Source: Maricaulis maris | GTDB lineage: Bacteria; Pseudomonadota; Alphaproteobacteria; Caulobacterales; Maricaulaceae | Length of the DNA stretch: 64,000 nt | Direction: 5' to 3' | NCBI RefSeq assembly: GCF_003634045.1 | Contig: NZ_RBIM01000006.1 | Location: 245,168 to 309,167 of the forward strand | Part shown: positions 1-9,300 of the stretch, one piece after another | Numbering within the stretch: position 1 is the stretch's first letter | Layout of the letters: each line of letters begins with the position of its first letter | Made by a program: the position numbers and the translations under genes | Notes under the pieces: model-generated | The model's input: the letters and a program-made list of their open reading frames with translations, nothing else | Told to the model about the DNA's origin: nothing | Databases searched by the model: none

Positions 1-3000
1 AGCCGCCATCCCGTCGGTGTGGCACCGGTCGTCCAGGCGTCGAAGGGGACGAAATCCTTGTCGGCCGCGACGAACATGCGCTGAACCGCCCAATCCGTGG
101 CCTGCGTGCCCCAGTCGCTCGACCAGGTGGTTGCCTGCCCGCTCACCGACGCACCATTGCTCTTGGAGATCGATTGCACGACTGGCGACAGGAGGTTTTC
201 CGGCACGTCGGTCGTGTAGACTTCCGGGAAATAGGTGATGTCAGTTTCCAGCGTTTCGGTTTGGCCTTCGCCGTCGAAACGAGCGCCCGTGACCTTGGCC
301 GGAAAGCCGTTCTGATTGTACTGGACTGACAAGACTGAAGTGACGCCGTCCGTGACCACGATGGTCTTGACGATACGCGAGAAAAAGCCACAGGGCGCAT
401 AGTCGCCGCCCGCCGGCAGGAATTGACGCGCAACAGCCTTCACAACGGAGTCAGTGGTATTGCTTTGCGCCACCTGTGCGTCGTCTAGCCAACTTGTCGT
501 CGTCCTGTAGGTCAGCCCCGCCAGAAGGCGCGTGACGGTGGACGGATCGGCGCCAGTCTCCGTCGGATAATCGGGGCGTTTCGCGGTTGGCAGTGAGGCC
601 GCCTCAGCAGCCGTCAGCATGTTGAACATCTCGTAGAGGACGGACCCGCACGCCGTACCGCTGCCTGACTGGCTCGCGATCGTGGTCCGGTTGAAGGCGG
701 CCGCCCGACCCGACGGCGCCATCACGGCCGATGCCGTCTCATAGCTCGGGGCGCGGTCGATGACCGCATAGCCGGTGGTCGTGTCCGTCGTGTTGCCGGG
801 CAGGCATCGCAGGCGGCTGACCGTCATGACGGAGGCGGGTCCATCCGCCCCGCCCCGCGTCACGCGATGCAGGCTGATCGTCGGGCCACTGGTCCAGTCA
901 CCGCTATAGGTCGCGAAAGCCGTCGGTCCGACCAACAGATTTGCCGCGGCGCCCGAGACGAGAAGCTTACCGCTGATCGCGCTCTTGTTCGCAGTGTCAA
1001 GCGTACCGTCGGCCAATGGAATCGCCGTGACCGAGCTGCCGGACTGATAGACGAGGAAGCGCTCTCCAGCGAGCTGAAGGCTCGGCAGGTCGCTCGCTGA
1101 GAGCGTATCGGACAACACGCCTGCAAACCCCCAGCTCATGTCCGGCGACTGGTAATAGATCGCATTGCCGGTCGTTTGCCCGTCCTGCGAGGTGTGCGGC
1201 ATGAGCACATAGCGATTGGCCCAAACCGTGCCCGCCGCCGCACGAGCGGCATAGGCGCCCGACGGAACGGTTACGGAGTTGGCAATGGCCCACGGCGCGC
1301 CGGTGGTGGTATTGGGATTGTAGGCGGTGAGGCTGGCGACCAGGTCTCCGCTTGCCGTCGAATAGGTCCGTACGATCTGGTCGGCAGCACAAGAGATCAA
1401 CTGAAGTGTTTGCGCGCCGGATGGTTTGATGGCCTCGACGCTATTGATCGTCCATTGCTGGCCGTCATAGCGAGCGATCAGTTCGCCCAGCGCGATGCTC
1501 GACCCGTTGACCACGGGTTCCGGAATATCGCCACCAGTATCAACGTTGAACTGTGTGAGGGAGGTCGATCGGAATTGGCCGCCGCTTCCGAGCCAGTCAA
1601 CGATGATGGCACGCGCGCGCGTACGCCCGCCGGCCGGACCGGCGACGATGATCACCGCAAAACCGCAACCGGCTGTCACCGAAACTGTGCTCAGCGTGCC
1701 GGAATCGCGAACCAGCACGTCGCTGGAGCTCTGCCAGGCCGCGAACGGTCCCGGCCCCATCCGGTGGACGGTAATTCCCTTGCCGGCATTTGTCGTGTCA
1801 GCAACGACCGCGACCAGCGCGTCGCCCGCACCATCCATCGCGCAAAGCGGGCTGCTATCCGCCCCGCCAAGCGTTTCCGCGGCGCGTTCGGCCCATTCCG
1901 AACCATTCCAGATCAACGCTTGAAACACCGCGGTATTGCTGCCGAGTATGCCGGCGCAGTCGTCAATTGTGCTGAGATCGACGCTCGCCGGCGTCGACAG
2001 CGCGACTGTCACGGTGTCGGATGCGGTCCACGCGCCGGACATGCGCGGGTCAGTGCGCCAGGCCTTGAACTGGGTCGCGGTCTGCGCCGCGAAGGTGAGC
2101 CCGGCCGTCTTTACCGCGCAGTCCGGGGCGGCTGTGCTCGTGGCAAGTGTGCCGAGATCGGCCGGCACCCATCGCCCATCCCAGCTCGACGCCTGCAGCG
2201 CTACCGAGCTCGAATCGGTCGCGGGCCAGGCGGCGACGACGAAATCAGCGGCGAAACCCAGCACGGGCGTTCCGAACGGGCCGCCGCCGGGCGCGGACAG
2301 AGACTGGGAGCGGTCCGAAAAGGCCGGCGTGACGGCCGCATACTCGACCTCCACCGTCCCGCCGAGCGCGGTGTTGATTCCGGTCATCATGCCGTAATCC
2401 GCTCCAGCGGCGACCTGATAGCTGAAAGTCGTGGCCGGCATGCCCGGACTGCCGCCAGGATGATAGGCAACCGCTGTCAGAAGCCGTTTTGTCAGCGGCC
2501 CGGTACCCATCAGCGCATAGGAGAATTCGGTGCGGTTTAGCAGCCCGCCGCCGCCTGCCGTAACGCTGATGGAGGCAAGAAAATGGGAATCATAGCGGTC
2601 CTGCCAGGCATTTGGCGCTGGCGGCGTCTGGTGAGCCGGCACGTATTCGTCAGTGGTTTTGGGCTGATAGCTCAGATCAATGCGGGCGCCATCGCCGCGC
2701 GTGACCCGGGCAAGACGGGTGCTCCGCGTGTAGGCCGCACTGCCGTCGCCAACGGTTTCGGTGGTTTGCGTGTAAGTGAGGTCGACCGTCTGCTGCCAGA
2801 GATCGGTCAGGCGAGACAGCCACCAGGTCACCGCCTGCGAGGACTGCCCGGTCGTAACAGATGAAGCTCCGCTCCAGCCCTCCCAAGCCACGCCCAGCTC
2901 GATCGAGGATGGCGTGCCGCCAAAGCGCCAACGCAGCCCGTCCTCATCGATCAGCGTCCAGCTTTCATTCGCGGCGCTATAGCGGATAACCCAGAAATCT

Positions 3001-3347
3001 CCGGCGACAGTGCCATAGCTGACCGAGCCGTCTGCCTCGTCTTCAATGGGGACGAGCTCGGTCATCCGCCCGTCGCGAACAAGGAAGAGGCGCCGTCCCC
3101 GCGTCAGGGAATCCGGTTCAGGCACGGCGACAATGGATGGCAGGTTGAGGGTCCAGCCGAGGCCCAGCCAGCCAGTCGGCGCAGTCAGATTGGATTGCTC
3201 CGCCGCCCCGTCCAGTGCGCTCGCATACTGCGCCGAAAGGGCAAATTCCGGCCCGCTTCCCTCCGGCAGCGCCGCGAGGGGCAGCGAGAAAGCGAGATTG
3301 CCCGTCGCCGGGTCGATACTGTTGGCAAAGTCATTCAGCGTAAGCAT
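1..3347 (-). CDS. SpvB/TcB-like Rhs-family protein, C-terminus beyond left edge
   Basis: An open frame of at least 1115 codons starts at ATG 3347 and runs off the left edge without a stop. The N-terminus reads MLTLNDFANSIDPATGNLAF, then SLPLAALPEGSGPEFALSAQ and GWLGLGWTLNLP. This 'D..TG...f.lPl......GP...LS..Y' plus 'GlGW.l' pattern is typical of the SpvB / insecticidal toxin-complex B N-terminal domain. Around residues 317-335 there is a GGTVEVEY segment like the 'GG...i.Y' of TcB/Rhs middle regions. The rest is beta-rich and poorly conserved. It starts 17 bp after the stop of the upstream Rhs gene, so it is the last visible gene of a leftward operon. No signal peptide is visible. By family knowledge, SpvB/TcB proteins build the hollow Rhs/TcB cocoon that encloses a C-terminal toxin; whether YD repeats and a toxin follow lies outside the window. 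The frame is confident, the exact role is not. Confidence 0.8.
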   Translation of the reverse strand, partial: MLTLNDFANSIDPATGNLAFSLPLAALPEGSGPEFALSAQYASALDGAAEQSNLTAPTGWLGLGWTLNLPSIVAVPEPDSLTRGRRLFLVRDGRMTELVPIEDEADGSVSYGTVAGDFWVIRYSAANESWTLIDEDGLRWRFGGTPSSIELGVAWEGWSGASSVTTGQSSQAVTWWLSRLTDLWQQTVDLTYTQTTETVGDGSAAYTRSTRLARVTRGDGARIDLSYQPKTTDEYVPAHQTPPAPNAWQDRYDSHFLASISVTAGGGGLLNRTEFSYALMGTGPLTKRLLTAVAYHPGGSPGMPATTFSYQVAAGADYGMMTGINTALGGTVEVEYAAVTPAFSDRSQSLSAPGGGPFGTPVLGFAADFVVAAWPATDSSSVALQASSWDGRWVPADLGTLATSTAAPDCAVKTAGLTFAAQTATQFKAWRTDPRMSGAWTASDTVTVALSTPASVDLSTIDDCAGILGSNTAVFQALIWNGSEWAERAAETLGGADSSPLCAMDGAGDALVAVVADTTNAGKGITVHRMGPGPFAAWQSSSDVLVRDSGTLSTVSVTAGCGFAVIIVAGPAGGRTRARAIIVDWLGSGGQFRSTSLTQFNVDTGGDIPEPVVNGSSIALGELIARYDGQQWTINSVEAIKPSGAQTLQLISCAADQIVRTYSTASGDLVASLTAYNPNTTTGAPWAIANSVTVPSGAYAARAAAGTVWANRYVLMPHTSQDGQTTGNAIYYQSPDMSWGFAGVLSDTLSASDLPSLQLAGERFLVYQSGSSVTAIPLADGTLDTANKSAISGKLLVSGAAANLLVGPTAFATYSGDWTSGPTISLHRVTRGGADGPASVMTVSRLRCLPGNTTDTTTGYAVIDRAPSYETASAVMAPSGRAAAFNRTTIASQSGSGTACGSVLYEMFNMLTAAEAASLPTAKRPDYPTETGADPSTVTRLLAGLTYRTTTSWLDDAQVAQSNTTDSVVKAVARQFLPAGGDYAPCGFFSRIVKTIVVTDGVTSVLSVQYNQNGFPAKVTGARFDGEGQTETLETDITYFPEVYTTDVPENLLSPVVQSISKSNGASVSGQATTWSSDWGTQATDWAVQRMFVAADKDFVPFDAWTTGATPTGWR

Positions 3348-3364
3348 GATCGATCAACCGGACC

Positions 3365-6300
3365 TCATAGACTGTGGGGGTGGTCGGCGGCCAACACATC
3401 CATTTCGATGTCGCCGGAACTCGGAACGCGCACATATCCGTTACGCACAGGCGTGCTGATACGCTGTCGCAATGTCTGAAGGCCTCTTTGCGCGCGGACG
3501 ACCCAACGGGTGGACGTCGCGGCTTCGGTCGCGGCAGTTCCGCCGGCAGCGGTGCCTGTCGCCCCGGTTCCGGCGGCGCCCGCTCCAGCGCCACCAGCCG
3601 CCGCGAGACCGCCGCCACCCGCTGCGCCTCCGCCGCCGATCACGCCGCCACCGGCGATGATCGCACCGCCGATAAGTCCGCCAACCACAACCCCGCCGAC
3701 GATGGCACCGAACAGACCCCAGCCGCCACCGCCGCCACCGCCGCCACCGCCGCCACCGCCGCCGCCATCGTGATCATTGCCGAGCCCGGTTGGGTCGATC
3801 ATTCGCAGCGCTTGTCCTGAGAGATAGGCGTAGCGGTTGATTGTCTGCGGCAGACGCGGATCGCCATAGATCACGTCGCGGGTCGTGAAGCGGTATGCAC
3901 TGCCCGCATATTCGCGCGCACGCATGTACGTCCAGCCGGACAGGTCCTCGGACACGCCCCAGCGCCCGACGGTGCCGAAGGGGGCGGGCGAGGTGCCACT
4001 CGCCCCGAGCGGCGTTCCATACGGGTCATAAACCCGCGCGCCGGTCACCGCACCGGACGCGTCGGTCAGGGCAAGCGTGTTCCCAAGCGGATCGAATATG
4101 TAGTCTTCATAATGACCATCCCCGTCTTCGCGGCCGATCAGGCCGCGCCCATACACAAAGTTCGACGTTTTGCCGCCGGAGGTCAGGGCCAGTACCCGGT
4201 CGAGCGGCGATTCTTCCGGCGCAGGGTCAGCAAGGCCGCGACCGCCTTCGGGAATGAGCATGGACGGCAGGGAATTGGTTTGGCTGACCAGCCGGATCGC
4301 CCGTTGCGGATCAGCCTGTTCGACACGCGGTGCGCAATAGTCGGCAATGTCGTGAACGACGGCCTGGTCTCCGGCAGCCCCTCCCGCAATGTCGACTCTG
4401 AGACCATCGGCGTCATACGTGAAAGACAGATCCCCCAGCGCCGCGACACGGTTGAGCGCATCATAACCGATCTCGCTTTCACCCACTGCGGCCCAGCCGA
4501 GCATGTTGCCGTCATCGTCATACGTGACGTGATCTGCCCCTATTTGGGTCAGACGGTCGGCTGAATAGGTGAAATCGGGTGACGTCGTTGGAGCGCTCGG
4601 TGGAACCGGCGTAATCTGGTCAAATGTCTGCAGCTGCGCGAAGTCATCATACGTGTAAGCGGTGCGGGCGACGAGGACGTCGTCCGGACTGCCTGCGGCC
4701 ATCGACAGCCGCCGTCCTGCGTCGTCATAGGTATTGGTGACGGTGACCCCGCCGGGTAGCGTTTCGACCTGCACGCGCCCCGTCGGGTCATAGGTGTATT
4801 GTGTTTCCCGGCCAGCCCAATCGGTAACGGTTGAAAGGCGGTCGAGCCCATCATAACCGTAAGTCACCGTCTTGCTGCCGTCCGGATAGGTCAGGACATG
4901 AACCTGCCCCGACGGCGTGAAACTATAGCCGACCGTCTGCCCTCCGGCGGTGCGCGCGGTCATCCGGTTGAGATCGTCGAACGTGCGGTGGATTTCGGCC
5001 GCGCCGTTGCGCAACGTCTCCAGCCGGTTTCCGGTTGCATCAAGCGTGTGGGTGATCGTATCGCCGCCTGGATATTGCGCCGAGACCAGCCGACCGGCCG
5101 AATCGAAACCATAATTGACGGTTTGATTTCGGCCATTGGTCCAGGAAGTCATCAAGTCGCCGCGTCCATAGGTATAGCGGCCGCTGACGCCCAATGGCGC
5201 GGTATAGCCGACCAGCCGGTCCTCGCCGTCGTAGAAATAGCGCGAGGCGGCGGTGCCATAGGGCATGACATCGAGTGTGGTCTGGCTCTGCGCCGCGTCG
5301 AAACCGTAGCTGAACAGCGTCGTCGCCGGCCCCGGCGTTCCCCCGCCGGCAGGGGGATCGGCCGGGATGGGTTCCACGACCTGCCGGATCCGCCCGAGCG
5401 CGTCGAAGGCAAAGCCGTGCGTGTGCGTGCTCCCGTCGGGACCGATTTCCACCGCGACTCTCATCCCGTTCGGATCGACGACATTGACGCGCCGCCGGCC
5501 GGTCGGGTCGGTCAACGTCCGGGTGAGATTGACGTAACTGCCAACGCTCGAAGCCTGGGTGCCGCGACGCCAGTTCCAAACCTTGCCCTTCTGGTCGGTA
5601 TACGCATAGAGCCCACCCCCGGCGTCGGTGACCCAGGACTGGGTGGTTGTGGCTCCGCCAGCGCTCGGGGGCGGAACGGTCAGCGTCCGGCGCAGGCCGG
5701 TCGTCCTATCGGCCAGACCCGGCTCGGCGGCAAAGGCCTGGGTCAGGACGACGGGCGTCGCGCCGTCCTCGGTCGGCAGGCTCAAGGCATGCTCGAGCCC
5801 GAGCGCGTCGCGATCGACAAAGACCGAGATCGTCTTGCCCCCGGAAGCCGGCGCGGGATAGGTCATCGTCTCCCGAACGAGGGCCGTATTGCCCGTCCCG
5901 ATCTGGGCGTAGTCGATGTCGATGGTATGGCTGTTGGGATCGGTCGTGGCCGATAGCCTGCCGAGCGGGTCATAGGCGAAGCCGTAGGCCACGCGGGGGC
6001 CGCTTGCCTGTTCGACGATACCGGTGAGCTGGTTGATCTCGTCATAGTCATAGGTCCGGACATCGCGCCTGCCGTCGATCTCCGGCAAGGTCTCGGTCAG
6101 GCGGTTATTGGCGGCGTCGTAGGTAAAGCCCCACACCGACCCTGCGGCACCGGTCCGCTGGGTGAGATTGCCGACCGGGTCGTAAACAAAGCCCGTCACG
6201 AAAGCTTGGCTCGCCGCTTGCCCCTCATACTGCTGCGATAAAGTGGTCACCAGGCCCATCGCAGCATCATTGTCGAAGACTTCGATCAGAGCTGTCGTTC

Positions 6301-9300
6301 CGTCGGCATTGGCCACTGTGCGCTTGGTCAGCCACCCGGTCCCGGAGGCGTATTCGAAACTCTCCGTATTGCCGGTCGCGTCGGTTCGCGATTGCAATTG
6401 TCCCTTGCTGGTGAAGGTCTGGCTCACGCGGTTGGGCGCGTTCGTCGTGCCGCCCGCCCCGTCTCCCGGATAGCTGTCGATATAGATGGCGAGGCCCCGG
6501 ATCGTACCCGGCTTGTAGGTGAACTGTGTCCGTGTGCCATCGGCCTCGGTGACGCTATCGAGGGTATTGTCGGCGTTGTAGCTGTAGCGGGTGATATTCC
6601 CGAGAATATCGGCCTCGGTCAGGAGGTTGCCGGACGTGTCATAACTCCGCGATACGGAACCGAGGCCTGGCGGATCGATGAGAGTCACCCGGCCGCGATC
6701 GTCATAGGCGTAGGTGACGGCCGGTCCATCGCTCGGTGGTGCGCTGCCCGCTCCTTCGAGCGCCGCTTCGCTCAACAGGCGTCCTGCCCCGTCAAACACA
6801 CGCGTCTTGCGCGCCACAATGCTGTCCGAAAGCGGAATGACCTGTTCGACGGTGTCGAATGTGACCGCGAGACTGGTGGTCGTCGTTTGCTGGTCCTTCG
6901 GGTCTGTCATCGCGGCAATGACGGTCTCATGCCCTTCCGCATCCGTTCCGCTCGACCAGGTAATGACATAGTCCCAAGGCTGGCCTTGGGCGCTGCCATT
7001 GGGTGTCCGCTGCCGGACGATACGGTGCGACGTCGGGTCGTAGGTATTTGAGACGATCGTGTGCTGGTTCTCGTCGCCCGCCGTCGCCATCAGCGCATCG
7101 CCGGTATAGGTGAAACGGCGTGGTCCCGCCTGCGGTCCGGTGGAGGCGCTGAGAAGGCCGCCGGAATAGGCGTAGTTCACCGTCCGTCCCGTATTGTCGC
7201 TGACCGAGGCCAGCAGACTCTCCGGATCGTTGGAATCGACATAGGCGAACTGCAGATAACGGCCAGACCCCTGATCTGTGACGCGGTCGAGTCGGCCAGC
7301 CGGTGTGTAGGTCAGAACCTGCGCATTGCCGAAATGATCTTCGATCCGCGTCAGTCGGCCCTGTGCAGAGAAGAACTGGCGGCTGCCGTCGAGCTTGTCG
7401 AGCGTAAAACTGCCGTCGGAATTGTAGACCAGCAGATCGCCCGTGGGCCGATCACGCTGGGTCACGACGCCGACTGCCGTCGGAAAGTCGTAGCTGATGA
7501 CCGAAGGCGAGCCAGGCAGTAGCGACAGATAGGGCTCCGCCGGCTGCGTCGGGGGAATGTAGATTCGGGCATTGAAGGAATGCGTCCAGCGCGGCCCGAG
7601 GGGTTGGCCAGCGAACATCGGGTGATCGTCCGGCCAGCCCAGCATGGAATTATAGGCCACAACCAGTCGCAGCGGCACGACACCCGTCACCGCCAGATCG
7701 GCGTGCGAATAGAGATAAGCACCGGTCGCGAGATCGAAGGGATCGCCACCATGATCGCCATTGCCGCCACCTGGCGGGCTGGGCTGTAGCTGGTTGGTTG
7801 AGGCAGTTCGCGGTGCGCTGGCCGGTCCGGCCGGCGCCGGCTCCACCGCCGTCACGGTGGCCGTGTAGGTCTGGTGCTGCTCAACATGTGTCGTGCCTGC
7901 GGCAATATTGGCCGAGGTCGACGTCGTCCGGGTTTTGTACGAGGCTGAAATGCCCGGCCCGGTTAGCGCGATCTCGTATGTCACCTCCTGACCGGCCACC
8001 GGAGGTGCGACCGCAGTCCAACTCAGCGTCATCGTGTTCTGCGCGTCAAAGGCGAAATATGTGATCGTTGGCTGGCCAAGCCCGCTGCCGACGCTGATCG
8101 AGACCGGCGCTGTCCAAGCGCCGATAACGCCGTCACCAATGGCCCGGACCTTGACGGTCAAAACCGTGCCAGGTGTGGTTCCGGCGGGATAGGGAACGGT
8201 CGTGGAATTGCCTTGGACGCCTGTCTTGGAGCCAACCTTCGTGCCGCCATCGTCGACCTCGACGTCGAATGTCGTGTTCGCAGACGTCAGCCCCCAGGCC
8301 GCGGGATCGAACACCCAGGACACGTCCAGATGGTGGTTGCCCGGGTCATCCTGCACGTTCGATGCGGTGAAGCCGGGCGCGGGGAAATTCCGCATTGTGA
8401 CGCTGGCCGTCGTTTCCGCGGCGATCATGCCTCCGCCGAGTGCCCGCACCGAGGCCGCGATGACCGTGTTTGCGGGCACCGAACCGATCTGGATACTCTC
8501 TGAATAGGTCGCAGGCGGGCTCGTGCCGGGCACGTTGGTCCAGCCACGGACGGCGGCGCCGCTGCCCGGCGTTGCCGTCAATGCAAAGGCAGTCGCACCG
8601 GTGGCCGCCGGCCAGCTGAGGGTCGCCTGCCCGGTCTCCGGATCGTAGAGCAGCCCGAGGCTCGAGGGCGCATCGACCGTCGCGACCGCACTCCACAGGC
8701 CGTGCGAACCCGTGGTGATCGCCTGGACGTCGATCCGCTCGGCCTGCCCCGGATTGCGATCGAGGACGCCCGTGAGCGTGGTCGTCGTCGCACTGACCGG
8801 GGCGCCGTCATTGGTGCCATCCAAACGCACCTGATACGTGACCGCCGAACCGGTGCCCGGATCGATTGCTGCCCAGCTCACGGTCAGGTCGGCGCCAGTC
8901 GCCTCGGCGAATCTCACGCTCGGTGCGGCAAGGTCAACAATCGTTACCGTTGGCGCCTCCGCCATCGCACCCAGCTGACAAGTCGCGATCGACTTGACCT
9001 TCAGCGTGTAATCTGTCCCGACAGCCGGGTTGGAGACCGTCAACTGCGCCCTACCGTCATCGGCCAGCACGGCTGTCGTTGTCTGCCCGGCCGTCAGTTC
9101 GTAATACGTGATCTCCGCCGGGCTCCAGCTGCCGGTGAGGGTGCCGCCCCCTCCGGTAGCTGCCTGATAGATCAGCGAGGGCGCAGGGGACGGGGCGTCG
9201 CTATACGTGCTCGGCGCGCTGTAGGATTTGTCGAGGGTCGCTTCCACCTGCACCGAAAGAGCCTCAGAATCGGCTAGATGGCTTGTCAGATCACAGGTCG

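Noticed and set aside
1176..2540. Long plus-strand open frame (454 codons) at the left end
   Set aside because: It is Arg/Gly-rich, matches nothing, and lies opposite the SpvB-like coding frame; high-GC codon use creates such frames.
3722..3757. Possible CRISPR-like array
   Set aside because: The units are contiguous 9-mers coding for Gly with no spacers.
3510..3773. Proline-rich plus-strand frame
   Set aside because: It is the opposite strand of the poly-Gly/Ala tail of the Rhs protein.
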